NCBI GenBank assembly: GCA_022511425.1
Contig: JAFLRO010000007.1
Location: 1-59,599, forward strand
Direction: 5' to 3'
Length of the DNA: 59,599 bases
DNA from: Acetatifactor sp.
GTDB lineage: Bacteria; Bacillota; Clostridia; Lachnospirales; Lachnospiraceae
Position numbers and translations under genes: made by a program. Positions 34,734-44,332 of this stretch are shown one piece after another. Position 1 is the stretch's first letter; every line of letters starts with the position of its first letter. The notes below the pieces were generated by a model, which did no database searches, was not told where the DNA came from, and saw nothing but the letters and a program-made list of their open reading frames with translations.

Positions 34734-37700
34734 TTACACTCTCTCCAAAGAAATTGTCACTGCTTCGCCGTTCACGTTATCCCACGGTTTGGAGATTGCA
34801 TATTCTGCTTCACTGGTCAGTTCATCCGCCAGCACTTTCTCAGAGATAGCCTCCCTGTTGCGCTCAGCCAAAGCCGCCAGTTTCTCATTTCCATTGAAAG
34901 ATACTTTGATATGATCCGTCACCTCAAAGTCGGCCTCCTTGCGCATGGTCTGGATCTTGCTGATCAGTTCATACACAAAGCCTTCTTCAATCAGCGCTTC
35001 CGTCAGGTTGGTGTCAAGCACCACCGTAATGCGTCCGTCCTCCTGGGAGACATAGCCTTCCTTCTGGGCCATATCTATTAAAAGATCATCCTTCGTCAGT
35101 TCCACTGATGTACCGTCAATGTCAAAGCTGAGCTTGCCATTTGCATTCAGTTCATCCATGGCAGTGTTGCCATCCAGCGCAGAAAGAGCTTTCTGGATGC
35201 CGCCAAGGAGCTTGCCGTACTTGGGACCAACCGTGCGCAGCTGGGGCTTGAAGGTATAGGAGGTAAAATCCCTCACATCATCAGTGTAAATGATCTCTTT
35301 TACATTTAGCTCATCCTTGACGATATCGGTATAAAACTCACTGAGTTCATACTCTGACTTCACATACATTTTACTGAGGGGCTGACGGATCTTAATGGCC
35401 GCATCATTCCTGCATGCCAGCGCCATCGCTTTCACATTCAGCACTTCCTGCATGTTCTGTTCCAGTTCTCTGTCGATAAAGCGTTCCTCTGCCACAGGAA
35501 AATCGCATAGATGCACACTCTCCGGCGCATTCTTGTCAATGCTGCACACTAGGTTCCGGTAAATTTCCTCTGTCATGAAAGGGATCATGGGTGCGGCAGC
35601 CTTGCTTATGGTCACCAGGGCGGTATAAAGAGTCATATAAGCGCTTATCTTATCCTGCTCCATTCCCTTAGCCCAGAACCGCTCTCTACAGCGGCGCACA
35701 TACCAGTTGCTCAGCTCATCAACAAAATCATCCAGAGCCTTGCCCGCCTCAGGAATCCGATATTGATCCAGATTCTCATCCACCATGTTCACTACAGAAT
35801 TCAGCCTTGACAGAATCCATTTATCCATCACGGTCAGTTTGTCATACTCCAGCTCATATTTGGTAGCGTCAAAGTTATCTATATTTGCATACAGCACAAA
35901 GAAAGCATAGGTGTTCCACAGGGTTCCCATAAGCTTCTTCTGGCCTTCCATCACCGCCTTGCCGTGGAAGCGGTTGGGCAGCCAGGGTGCGGAGTTGGTA
36001 TAGAAATACCAGCGGATTGCATCTGCGCCGTAGGTCTCAAGGGCTTCGAAAGGATCCACCGCATTGCCCTTGGACTTACTCATCTTCTGGCCGTTTTCGT
36101 CCTGCACATGTCCCAGTACAATTACGTTCTCGTAAGGTGCTTTGTTGAACAGCAGAGTGGACTCCGCCATCAAAGAGTGGAACCAGCCTCTGGTCTGATC
36201 CACAGCCTCAGAGATGAATTGTGCCGGGAACTGCTGCTCAAACAGTTCCTTATTTTCAAAGGGATAGTGATGCTGTGCAAAAGGCATTGCACCAGAGTCA
36301 AACCAGCAGTCAATGACCTCGGGAACCCTGTGCATGGTCTTGCCGCACTTAGGACAAGAGAAGGTCACTTCGTCAATATAGGGTCTGTGCAGCTCCACCT
36401 TTGCGCTGTCGGGATTGCCGCTTAAATCAGCCAACTCCTGTCTGCTGCCAACGCAGTGCTGATAACCGCACTCACACTCCCAAATATTTAAAGGAGTACC
36501 CCAGTAACGGTTCCGGGAAATTGCCCAGTCCTGAATATTCTCCAGCCAATTTCCGAAGCGACCCTTGCCGATGGACTCGGGAATCCAGTTTACCGTATTG
36601 TTGTTGCGGATCAGATCATCCCGCACCGCTGTCTCCTTGATATACCAGGATTCTCTTGCATAGTAGATCAGCGGCGTGTCACAGCGCCAGCAATGAGGAT
36701 AGCTGTGCTCAAACTTGGGCGCGTCATAGAGCAGGCCCTTCTTGTCCAGATCCCTGATGACCATAGGATCCGCATCCTTTACAAAAACTCCCGCATAGTC
36801 GGTTTCAGCCGTCATCTCTCCTTTACCGTCCACCAGCTGAACAAAGGGCAGATCGTAGACGCGGCCAACCTTGGCATCATCCTCACCAAAAGCAGGGGCA
36901 ATGTGTACCACACCGGTACCATCTGTCAATGTGACATATGTGTCGCAAACTACATAATGAGCTTTTTTATCCTGTTTTTTACAGATATCTAAGGCGTAGT
37001 CAAACAGCGGTTCATACTCTTTGTACTCCAGCTCTTTTCCGGTATAAGTCTCCAGCACTTCATAGGCCGGGGTTTCCTCTTCAGCGTTTGCCAGCTTACC
37101 CAATACGGTGTCCAACAGAGCCTGCGCCATATAATAGGTATAACCGTCAGCCGCCTTCACCTTGGCATATGTCTCATCGGGATTCACGCAGAGAGCCACA
37201 TTAGAAGGCAGGGTCCAAGGGGTGGTGGTCCATGCAAGAATGTAAGCGTCTTCGTCCTTTACCTTAAAACGTGCAATGGCAGAACGTTCTTTGATATCCT
37301 TATAACCCTGTGCAACCTCAGCGGTAGACAAAGGGGTACCACAGCGAGGGCAGTAGGGCACGATCTTAAAGCCCTTGTACAGGAGCCCCTTATCCCAGAT
37401 GGTCTTAAGCGCCCACCACTCGGACTCAATATAGTCATCATGATAGGTCACATAAGGATCGTCCATGTCAGCCCAAAAGCCAACGGTACCGGAGAAATCC
37501 TCCCACATGCCCTTGTACTTCCAGACGCTCTCCTTACATTTATCGATGAAAGGCTCCAAGCCGTACTCTTCAATCTGATCCTTGCCGTTCAAGCCCAGCA
37601 GCTTCTCCACTTCAATCTCCACCGGCAGACCATGGGTATCCCAACCGGCTTTACGCGGTACCATATATCCCTTCATCGTGCGATACCTGGGGATCATGTC

Positions 37701-37895
37701 CTTGATGACCCTGGTAAGCACATGGCCGATATGGGGCTTACCGTTGGCAGTAGGAGGGCCGTCATAAAAGGTATAGACAGGACCTTGCTTACGGCTCTCT
37801 ATACTCTTTTGGAAGATGTCGTTCTCCTTCCAGAACTTCTCTACCTGCTTCTCTCTCTCCACAAAATTCAGTTCCTTGGATACTTTGTTGTACAT
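34734..37895 (-). CDS. ileS: Isoleucyl-tRNA synthetase
   Basis: This class I synthetase charges tRNA-Ile. The HIGH-type motif GKPHIGHVLT lies near residue 55 and KMSKSKGN near residue 600, with an editing domain between. Length (1053 residues) and text such as GLPVEIEVEKLLGLNGK fit the longer, eukaryote-like type 2 enzymes, a group often tolerant of mupirocin. That tolerance is family knowledge, not shown here. A T-box riboswitch with its own promoter precedes the gene. The ATG has AAAGGGAAG upstream. The gene is complete. Confidence 0.97.
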   Translation of the reverse strand: MYNKVSKELNFVEREKQVEKFWKENDIFQKSIESRKQGPVYTFYDGPPTANGKPHIGHVLTRVIKDMIPRYRTMKGYMVPRKAGWDTHGLPVEIEVEKLLGLNGKDQIEEYGLEPFIDKCKESVWKYKGMWEDFSGTVGFWADMDDPYVTYHDDYIESEWWALKTIWDKGLLYKGFKIVPYCPRCGTPLSTAEVAQGYKDIKERSAIARFKVKDEDAYILAWTTTPWTLPSNVALCVNPDETYAKVKAADGYTYYMAQALLDTVLGKLANAEEETPAYEVLETYTGKELEYKEYEPLFDYALDICKKQDKKAHYVVCDTYVTLTDGTGVVHIAPAFGEDDAKVGRVYDLPFVQLVDGKGEMTAETDYAGVFVKDADPMVIRDLDKKGLLYDAPKFEHSYPHCWRCDTPLIYYARESWYIKETAVRDDLIRNNNTVNWIPESIGKGRFGNWLENIQDWAISRNRYWGTPLNIWECECGYQHCVGSRQELADLSGNPDSAKVELHRPYIDEVTFSCPKCGKTMHRVPEVIDCWFDSGAMPFAQHHYPFENKELFEQQFPAQFISEAVDQTRGWFHSLMAESTLLFNKAPYENVIVLGHVQDENGQKMSKSKGNAVDPFEALETYGADAIRWYFYTNSAPWLPNRFHGKAVMEGQKKLMGTLWNTYAFFVLYANIDNFDATKYELEYDKLTVMDKWILSRLNSVVNMVDENLDQYRIPEAGKALDDFVDELSNWYVRRCRERFWAKGMEQDKISAYMTLYTALVTISKAAAPMIPFMTEEIYRNLVCSIDKNAPESVHLCDFPVAEERFIDRELEQNMQEVLNVKAMALACRNDAAIKIRQPLSKMYVKSEYELSEFYTDIVKDELNVKEIIYTDDVRDFTSYTFKPQLRTVGPKYGKLLGGIQKALSALDGNTAMDELNANGKLSFDIDGTSVELTKDDLLIDMAQKEGYVSQEDGRITVVLDTNLTEALIEEGFVYELISKIQTMRKEADFEVTDHIKVSFNGNEKLAALAERNREAISEKVLADELTSEAEYAISKPWDNVNGEAVTISLERV

Positions 37896-38041
37896 GATTC
37901 TTCCCTTTCTTTAATAAATATAGAATAAATTATTTCAGTTTGTCATCGGCAAATATCCCACCAGCTGATCTCCGGGCGCAATCTGATTCTTTTCCAGACC
38001 ATCCAGCTCAATACCTACATTATCGCCCTCATATAAAAATT

Positions 38042-38330
38042 GACCGCGTCCGTAAAAGGACGCGGTCTTAAAATCTTTACCTGCGCTACCACCTGTTACA
38101 TCATACGTTCCGCACATGAAATGCTGTAGGAATTATATGTTTTCCCATAACGGAGGAACTCCGTCCAAGACTACAGGGAGAGCTTTCTTCTCCTTTGGTC
38201 CTGACTGCTCGGAAGTGATTTTCATTGTCCCTCTACTCGCACCAGTCTCCCACCGTCACCGGCTCGCTTTGCCTTTCCTGACACAACTACTCTCTTCGTC
38301 AATGCATTTCCAGTTATCTATGGTATTTGC
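38042..38330 (-). promoter_or_regulatory. T-box riboswitch controlling ileS
   Basis: The leader reads transcription terminator or antiterminator according to tRNA-Ile charging. On the minus strand an AGAGAGTAG element (stem I AG-bulge region) is followed by a specifier-loop sequence AAAATCACTTCC with the Ile codon ATC at 38217-38219. The T-box core CAGGTGGTAGCGCA is at 38082-38095. A terminator stem GACCGCGTCC/GGACGCGGTC is at 38042-38067, followed by a T-rich tail. The order and spacing fit the class well. About 140 bases separate the terminator from the ileS start. Confidence 0.92.
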
Positions 38331-38333
38331 ATC

Positions 38334-38363
38334 ATTATATCCCCACTCATTTTTTGTTGTCAA
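38334..38363 (-). promoter_or_regulatory. Promoter of the ileS T-box leader
   Basis: On the minus strand a perfect TTGACA (38358-38363) and a perfect TATAAT (38334-38339) are 18 bases apart, just upstream of stem I of the T-box. Confidence 0.85.
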
Positions 38364-38460
38364 GAATTTCTTTCTATAATCATGCACCTAATCATGTACC
38401 GCGAAGTCAACTATGGACTTATGGATTGTTTCCACAGCCAAAACAGTTCTTAAACGAAAG

Positions 38461-38505
38461 AAAACGGAGAAGTTCTCCCGATTTCACGGGTACTCCTCCG
38501 CTTTT
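38461..38505 (-). terminator. Rho-independent terminator after spoVT
   Basis: On the minus strand AAAGCGGAGGAGTACCCG pairs with CGGGAGAACTTCTCCGTTTT with one internal mismatch, about 60 bases past the spoVT stop codon. Confidence 0.8.
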
Positions 38506-38563
38506 CATTTTACTTATACCGGCTTAACTGCTTCATTATATCCCGGCTGCAGCATAACCCTTG

Positions 38564-39109
38564 TTACTGCTCCATCTGCCTTCCAAGGAAACCCGCTGCT
38601 GAGAGCAGGAGTTTTTGCTCCACCTCACCCATGCGTGCCTTGTTGTCGTTCTGGAGCAGCACCACACTGCCAATGATATCACCTTCACATAGAATAGGCG
38701 CAATGGCCTCGTGCTGATATTCTTCTCCGCCCTCGTCACAGACATTGATAAATCCTCTGTCACCTCGGGACGCCATCAGTGTCTCGCGGTTGTGCACCTT
38801 TTCGTCCAGCTGCCTGCTGACAGACTTATTTACCAGCTGCTTATAGCCGCCTGCAGCTGCGATGAACTGGTCTCTGTCTGCAATCAGTGCCGCATGGCCG
38901 GACACTTGTGCCAGGCTCTCTGCATACTGCTTCGCAAAGGTACTCATCTCTCCGATAGGCGAATATTTTTTCAGGATGATCTGGCCCTCTCTGTCCGTAA
39001 AGATCTCCAGAGGATCTGATTCACGGATGTGCAAGGTTCTCCGGATCTCTTTCGGGATCACAATCCTGCCCAAATCATCTATTCTTCTGACAATTCCTGT
39101 CGCTTTCAT
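38564..39109 (-). CDS. spoVT: Stage V sporulation protein T (AbrB-family regulator)
   Basis: SpoVT is a forespore transcription regulator. The AbrB-like swapped-hairpin DNA-binding domain is at residues 1-50 (MKATGIVRRIDDLGRIVIPK). A GAF-like domain follows and ends in LLLSAAGFLGRQMEQ. The 181 residues match the family. I chose the ATG at 39109, since the upstream ATGGAGG serves as the ribosome binding site. A candidate sigma-G/F promoter lies just upstream. The gene keeps the order mfd ... spoVT seen in Clostridia. Confidence 0.95.
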   Translation of the reverse strand: MKATGIVRRIDDLGRIVIPKEIRRTLHIRESDPLEIFTDREGQIILKKYSPIGEMSTFAKQYAESLAQVSGHAALIADRDQFIAAAGGYKQLVNKSVSRQLDEKVHNRETLMASRGDRGFINVCDEGGEEYQHEAIAPILCEGDIIGSVVLLQNDNKARMGEVEQKLLLSAAGFLGRQMEQ

Positions 39110-39154
39110 GATTTTTTCCTCCATTTCGTATATACATCACACTTAGCGCTTTTC

Positions 39155-39183
39155 TAGTATTTGTAAATGAAGGATTATTATTC
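39155..39183 (-). promoter_or_regulatory. Candidate sigma-G/sigma-F promoter of spoVT
   Basis: On the minus strand GAATA (fits GHATR) and AATACTA (6 of 7 to CATACTA) are 17 bases apart, about 45 bases before the start codon. B. subtilis spoVT is controlled by sigma-G, which agrees. Confidence 0.5.
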
Positions 39184-39188
39184 ATATG

Positions 39189-40211
39189 TCATCTATCCAT
39201 TTCTGCGATCCGTCCGGTGGACTTATGCTCCTTGATGATGCTGTCAATTTCTTTTAAGTCTGTGGAGAGCAAATCTCCGGGAATGGTATTCTTCAAAGCA
39301 CTGGTAGCATTGCCGTACTCCAGAGCTTTTTGATATTCTCCCTCATGAGCCAGCAAACCGTACAACACACCGGATATGTAAGCGTCACCGCTGCCGATTC
39401 GATCCACCACCTCAATGTCCGCATAGGGAGGTTCTTCATAATAAGTATTCTCCTTAGCGCAGTAGATGACGGAACCGAAAGTGTGACGTTTGGGGCTATG
39501 CACCACTCTCTGGGTGGATGCCACAATGGAAATGGGGTACTCTTCCGCAAAACTCTTCATAATGCTCTTGGCATCGCCCTCCTTCAGAAAAGTCAACCGG
39601 GCTGTCTCCTCAGAACAGAAGAACACATCCACATAGGGCAGGATGGTCTCAATGCATGCCTTAGCCTCCGCTCCTGTCCACAGGTTTCCGCGGAAGTTCA
39701 CATCAAAGGAAATCAACGCTCCCTTTTCTTTGAATCGTTTGATCATCTCGATGGCTGTCTCCCGTACCTGAGGGCTCAGCGCCAGCGTAATACCGCTGGT
39801 GTGGAAACAGCGTGTGGCGCTGAACAGGGATTCGTCGAAATCGGACACAGAAATCTTGTTCACTGAAGTGTTTTTTCTGTCATAAACGATACGGGGCTTG
39901 CGGGGATATGCACCGCTCTCGTAATAATAGACTCCCAGCCTTGCGTCCTTGTCATCGTCATACACCAGATAATCGTCGCTGACACCGCAGAGGCGGACCC
40001 GATTTTTGATGTAAATACCCAGATCGTTAGCCGGCAGCTTGGAAATAATGCCGCAGCGAAGCCCCAGCATGGCTGCGCCGGTGATGGCGTTCAGCTCTGC
40101 ACCGCCAGCCTGCTTGCTCAGGCTGTCGCCTCTGGTGATTCGCTCGTTGTCCGGCGGAGAAAGCCTCAACATGATTTCTCCCAATGAAAGCAGGTCAAAT
40201 TCTTTTCCCAT
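39189..40211 (-). CDS. kdgK: PfkB-family sugar kinase, probably 2-dehydro-3-deoxygluconokinase
   Basis: The product should phosphorylate a sugar acid such as 2-keto-3-deoxygluconate. PfkB motifs are the N-terminal AGGAELNAITGAAMLG and the C-terminal DRIGSGDAYISGVLYG, with catalytic Asp in GSGD. The N-terminus (LLSLGEIMLRLSPPDNERI) resembles KdgK. The kinase could also act on another sugar, since the substrate lid is not readable. I chose the ATG at 40211 (340 residues), with AGAGGT upstream. No other uronate genes are in the window, so the pathway link is open. Confidence 0.8.
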   Translation of the reverse strand: MGKEFDLLSLGEIMLRLSPPDNERITRGDSLSKQAGGAELNAITGAAMLGLRCGIISKLPANDLGIYIKNRVRLCGVSDDYLVYDDDKDARLGVYYYESGAYPRKPRIVYDRKNTSVNKISVSDFDESLFSATRCFHTSGITLALSPQVRETAIEMIKRFKEKGALISFDVNFRGNLWTGAEAKACIETILPYVDVFFCSEETARLTFLKEGDAKSIMKSFAEEYPISIVASTQRVVHSPKRHTFGSVIYCAKENTYYEEPPYADIEVVDRIGSGDAYISGVLYGLLAHEGEYQKALEYGNATSALKNTIPGDLLSTDLKEIDSIIKEHKSTGRIAEMDR

Positions 40212-40387
40212 ATCTACCTCTTTTCTGCTGCATGACAGCGATATTCTGAGCACAGATCCTGCAGCACATTGCGGTCTGTACACCAACACGCACCTGCTGC
40301 TTCCTATGTGAATAGTTTACCATAAATATCCCCCACAGAAAAGAGACCTACCATTAATTAAATATTTAACACTCCTCGTTTGAGAGA

Positions 40388-40458
40388 GCGCCATTTTATG
40401 AGCAAAGATAGCCGCAGCGCGGCGGAGATCGTCAGCGGCACGGCTTTGCGAATGGCGC
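40388..40458. repeat. Long imperfect palindrome / structured element between the microprotein and kdgK genes
   Basis: Outer arms GCGCCATT and AATGGCGC (40388-40395, 40451-40458) enclose a second stem, GCAAA (with a four-base bulge) then GCCG, pairing with CGGCTTTGC. The GC-rich centre (CAGCGCGGCGG) contrasts with the AT-rich flanks. It has no T-run for simple termination and may be a repeat element or small structured RNA. It lies in the 261-base gap 40212-40472. Confidence 0.6.
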
Positions 40459-40472
40459 GGGCTGAGTAGCAT

Positions 40473-40574
40473 CTACTCTGCCATATATTCCCTGTAATCC
40501 TCCTCGCTGGCAAAAAGCATATAACTGCCGTCCACAAGTCCCATGTATCCGTTCGCCGTATTATATCCTTTCAT
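40473..40574 (-). CDS. 33-residue conserved-looking microprotein
   Basis: The frame starts MKGYNTANGYMGLVDG and ends YREYMAE. It has an excellent ribosome binding site (AGGAGG, nine bases before the ATG). The pattern of Gly, Tyr and acidic residues (MLFASEEDYREYM) resembles short proteins I have seen in Lachnospiraceae, but no function is known. The ribosome binding site lies inside an 18-bp stem in the leader. No start or stop ambiguity exists. It follows mfd by about 160 bases. It is unrelated to mfd or kdgK as far as can be seen. Confidence 0.75.
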   Translation of the reverse strand: MKGYNTANGYMGLVDGSYMLFASEEDYREYMAE

Positions 40575-40580
40575 AATAAA

Positions 40581-40627
40581 TTACCTCCTATTCAGAATTT
40601 ATTTGACTTATTCTGAATAGAAGGTAA
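40581..40627 (-). promoter_or_regulatory. Hairpin sequestering the Shine-Dalgarno of the microprotein gene
   Basis: In the minus-strand RNA TTACCTTCTATTCAGAAT pairs with ATTCTGAATAGGAGGTAA across an 11-base loop. All 18 positions pair, one as a G-U wobble. The 3' arm includes AGGAGG, so the stem should block initiation unless it is melted or displaced. Confidence 0.75.
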
Positions 40628-40732
40628 CATTTTTAAAGGGCAATAAAACTCTCTCAAAACATTTGTTCGAAAATGTGCTGTTCAGACCCTGTCAAAAGGA
40701 TCATCTCGTAATCACATTTTTATCATTGCAAT

Positions 40733-43700
40733 TTATTCCTTGACTGAAATCTTTTCATTTGCAATCGACTGGGCCGTCAGTAACTTTTGCATCTCCTCCA
40801 ACAACTCTTCCGTCTTGCCCAACAAAAGCTCTGCATCCGTCTCCACCAACCCGGTCTTCTTGTATTTGTAAGTAAAGAAGGGTGTGCCATAAGCGGTAAA
40901 AGCAAGGCTCTGTCCATGTTTTTTCAACAGCACCGGAATTCCGGCGGGATCCAGGCCGGCATCCGGACGGAGCGTAAAGATGATGCGCTCATTCTTGCCC
41001 TTGATTTCCGTCATATACAGCTTATGGGCTGCCACCCGGATCAGGGCAATCCGCAGCAGATTGTCCACGGACTTGGGGATTTCTCCAAAACGGTCAAGCA
41101 GTTCATCCCGCATGTCATCTCGCTCTTTCACATTCTCGATACCCGCGATCCGCTTATAGATGTCCAGCTTCTGCACCTCATTGACAATATAGGATGCTGG
41201 AATAAATGCGTCCACATCAAGGTCAATCACCGTGGGAAAATCCTCCGCCACAGTTATGCCCTTCTGGGTCTGTACCGCCTCATTCAGCATCTTACAGTAC
41301 AGATCATAACCCACCGCCTCCATATGGCCATGCTGCCTCACACCCAGCAGGTTTCCTGCTCCCCTGATCTCCAGGTCACGCATGGCAATTTTGAATCCGC
41401 TGCCCAGGTCTGTAAACTCCCGGATAGCGGCCAGTCGTTTTTCTGCTACCTCTTTTAACAGTTTATCTCTCTTATACATAAGAAAAGCATAAGCTGTACG
41501 GTTTGACCGTCCCACCCGGCCCCGCAGCTGGTAAAGCTGAGCCAGCCCCATGCTGTCGGAATCATGAATAATCATAGTGTTCACATTAGAAATATCCAGA
41601 CCTGTCTCGATGATGGTAGTAGACACCAACACGTCGATCTCACCGCTGATGAACTCCAGCATAATACGCTCCAGCTCACTCTCCTTCATCTGTCCATGGG
41701 CGAATGCCACCTCAGCCTCCGGCACCAGTGCCTGAATTCGGGCAGTGATATCCGCAATACTGTTCACTCGGTTGTACACATAGTAAACCTGACCGTCTCT
41801 GGCCAGTTCCCTGGAAATTGCTTCCCGAACCATCTCCTCATTATATTCGCACACAAAGGTCTGGATGGGCAGTCGATCCTCCGGGGCCTCTTCCAGTACG
41901 CTCATATCCCGAATACCGATCAGACTCATGTGAAGGGTTCTGGGGATGGGCGTTGCAGTCAGCGTCAATACGTCCACATTCTCCTTCAGCTTTTTTATCT
42001 TCTCCTTGTGAGCCACGCCGAAGCGTTGTTCCTCATCGATGACTAAAAGTCCTAAATCCTTGAATTTAACATCGTCAGATAAAACGCGGTGAGTACCTAT
42101 CACAATGTCCACCATCCCCTTTTGCAGGTCAGCCACCGTTTTCTTAATCTCTGACGGTGTACGGAAACGGCTCATCAGCTCCACCCGAATCGGAAAATCC
42201 TTCATGCGTTGTACGAAGGTGGTGTAGTGTTGCTGTGCCAGAATAGTAGTGGGAACAAGGTACACCACCTGTTTGCCTTCCTGCACTGCTTTAAAAGCCG
42301 CTCGTATGGCAATTTCCGTCTTTCCGTAACCTACATCGCCGCAAATCAGACGATCCATGATCTTAGCGCTCTCCATATCCGCCTTGGTGTCCGCGATAGC
42401 TGCCAACTGATCCTCCGTCTCCTCAAAGGGAAACATCTCTTCAAATTCCCGCTGCCATACCGTATCCTTGCCGAACCGGTATCCTTCACTCTGCTGGCGG
42501 ATGGCATAGAGTTCCACCAGATCCTTTGCCACCTCATTGACTGCACCCCTGACCTTTGTCTTGGTGCGCTCCCACTCTTTACTGCCCAACTTGTTCAGTT
42601 TGGGTTTCTTCGCCTCAGAAGAAGCGTACTTCTGAATCACATCCAAACCCGTGGCCAGCACATAAAGATTGCCTCCGTCACGGTATTCTATCTTGATGTA
42701 GTCCTTGACTACATTTTCCATTTCTACTTTTTCGATGCCCCGGTAAATGCCGAGACCGTGGCTCTCATGAACCACATAGTCTCCCACCTTCAGCTCGTTG
42801 AAGTCTTTGATCTTCTGACCCTGATAAAGCTTCTTCGACTTCTTCTTTTTCTTCTCCGCGCCAAAGATATCCGTCTCAGACAGTACCACAAACTTTAGCA
42901 GCGGGTACTCGAATCCCCGGTTTACATGACCATAATAGGTAACCACCTCCCCGGACTGTACTTCCCGCATAGGATCCTCGGTATATATGGCAGTCAGATC
43001 GTTGTCCCGCAGATCCTCTGCCAATCGTTTCGCTCTGGTACGAGAACCTGAGAGTAACAACACCCGATAACCGTTCCTGCGAAACTGCTTCAGATCCTTC
43101 ACCAATGTCTCAAAGCTGTTGTTGTAGGGCGCCACACTTCTGGCAGCCACATCCATTCGATGTTCTGTCTTGAAATATCCGCTTCTGATATCCATGGTTG
43201 ACACAGTGGCTACACTGCCCTGCAAAAGTTTTGCCGCCACCTGTTCACCGCTGTACAGAAGCTCCATCTGGCCCGGTAAAATATATCCTTTCTCTGCACG
43301 CTGAGCCATACTCTCTCGAAATTCCAGCTCCACCGCATCTGCCTGCTCTTTCAGCCGTGCCGGTTCGTCCAAAAAAAATACCGGTTTTGCAGCTGTACCG
43401 GCTGAGTTGTCCTCCATACGCAGCAGAAGCTCCGGCAACGCCACTGTATCCTCGTAAAAATATCGGATGTACCCCTCCAGGTTTACCTGGCTCTTAAATT
43501 CCAGCAGCTGCTCCTTCAGCTCTCTTACTTGTGTGACAATTCTGTAAGCTTCCTCCGGTCTATGCTCCTTTCGGAAATATGCCTCCTGTACTGCAGCTTC
43601 CTCCTCCAGCCTTTTCAATCCATTTCTGACACGGTTGTCATCTAAGACAAACTCTGTAGCAGGATAGATAGAAATACTCTCCAGGTTTTCGATGGAACGC

Positions 43701-44323
43701 TGACTTAAAATATCAAAGCTTCGGATGGATTCCACTTCATCTCCCCACAGCTCAATTCGATAAGGATTCTCCTCTGTCAGATCAAAGATGTCCACAATGC
43801 CGCCACGTATAGAGAATTGCCCCGGACCTTCCACTTGATAATTCTTCTCATACCCAAAAGAAACCAGCTTCTCCGCCAGTGCAGTTTCCTGTATGGATCC
43901 TCCCCGAAACAATTCGATCACATCGGTATCATGGCTCCACATAGCTTGAGGAGTCATCAGCGCTGCATAAGTAGTGATAATAGTCACCGGCTTGCGCTCC
44001 ATAAGCCTGCGCAAAGTCTTGACCCTTTCCTTCACCAGCTGATTGCCGTGAATGTCCGCCTGGAAAAATATAAGATCCTTTGCAGGGTATAACATGACAT
44101 TCCTGTCATAAAATTTATACTCTTCAAAAAGCTCCCGAGCCTTTAAGTCACTGTAAGTAACCACTACCCGAATACGGAAATTCGCTCCTAGACCATATAT
44201 CACATGCAGCTTCTGGGAATCCACACATCCCGTCAGCGCTACGGGTGTTTTCCCCTTTCTCAGCTGCTCTCCTATGGATTTGTATTCCGCCAACTCCTGA
44301 AGCGGCGCCAGTAGTGCCTGCAT
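40733..44323 (-). CDS. mfd: Transcription-repair coupling factor
   Basis: Mfd removes stalled RNA polymerase and recruits UvrA to lesions. The 1196 residues show the UvrB-like N-terminus, the RNA-polymerase-interacting region, and the RecG-like motor. Motor motifs are ICGDVGYGKTEIAIRAAF (Walker A), VIDEEQRFG (a DEEQ variant of DEAH), TATPIPRT and the TRG-type QLRGRVGRS. A C-terminal UvrA-masking domain follows. It is directly downstream of pth (9-base gap). Nothing is missing. Confidence 0.97.
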   Translation of the reverse strand: MQALLAPLQELAEYKSIGEQLRKGKTPVALTGCVDSQKLHVIYGLGANFRIRVVVTYSDLKARELFEEYKFYDRNVMLYPAKDLIFFQADIHGNQLVKERVKTLRRLMERKPVTIITTYAALMTPQAMWSHDTDVIELFRGGSIQETALAEKLVSFGYEKNYQVEGPGQFSIRGGIVDIFDLTEENPYRIELWGDEVESIRSFDILSQRSIENLESISIYPATEFVLDDNRVRNGLKRLEEEAAVQEAYFRKEHRPEEAYRIVTQVRELKEQLLEFKSQVNLEGYIRYFYEDTVALPELLLRMEDNSAGTAAKPVFFLDEPARLKEQADAVELEFRESMAQRAEKGYILPGQMELLYSGEQVAAKLLQGSVATVSTMDIRSGYFKTEHRMDVAARSVAPYNNSFETLVKDLKQFRRNGYRVLLLSGSRTRAKRLAEDLRDNDLTAIYTEDPMREVQSGEVVTYYGHVNRGFEYPLLKFVVLSETDIFGAEKKKKKSKKLYQGQKIKDFNELKVGDYVVHESHGLGIYRGIEKVEMENVVKDYIKIEYRDGGNLYVLATGLDVIQKYASSEAKKPKLNKLGSKEWERTKTKVRGAVNEVAKDLVELYAIRQQSEGYRFGKDTVWQREFEEMFPFEETEDQLAAIADTKADMESAKIMDRLICGDVGYGKTEIAIRAAFKAVQEGKQVVYLVPTTILAQQHYTTFVQRMKDFPIRVELMSRFRTPSEIKKTVADLQKGMVDIVIGTHRVLSDDVKFKDLGLLVIDEEQRFGVAHKEKIKKLKENVDVLTLTATPIPRTLHMSLIGIRDMSVLEEAPEDRLPIQTFVCEYNEEMVREAISRELARDGQVYYVYNRVNSIADITARIQALVPEAEVAFAHGQMKESELERIMLEFISGEIDVLVSTTIIETGLDISNVNTMIIHDSDSMGLAQLYQLRGRVGRSNRTAYAFLMYKRDKLLKEVAEKRLAAIREFTDLGSGFKIAMRDLEIRGAGNLLGVRQHGHMEAVGYDLYCKMLNEAVQTQKGITVAEDFPTVIDLDVDAFIPASYIVNEVQKLDIYKRIAGIENVKERDDMRDELLDRFGEIPKSVDNLLRIALIRVAAHKLYMTEIKGKNERIIFTLRPDAGLDPAGIPVLLKKHGQSLAFTAYGTPFFTYKYKKTGLVETDAELLLGKTEELLEEMQKLLTAQSIANEKISVKE

Positions 44324-44332
44324 GCCTAATTC

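Noticed and set aside
38377..38563. A second RNA gene next to the ileS T-box.
   Set aside because: The only structure found is the spoVT terminator; no further conserved motif was seen.
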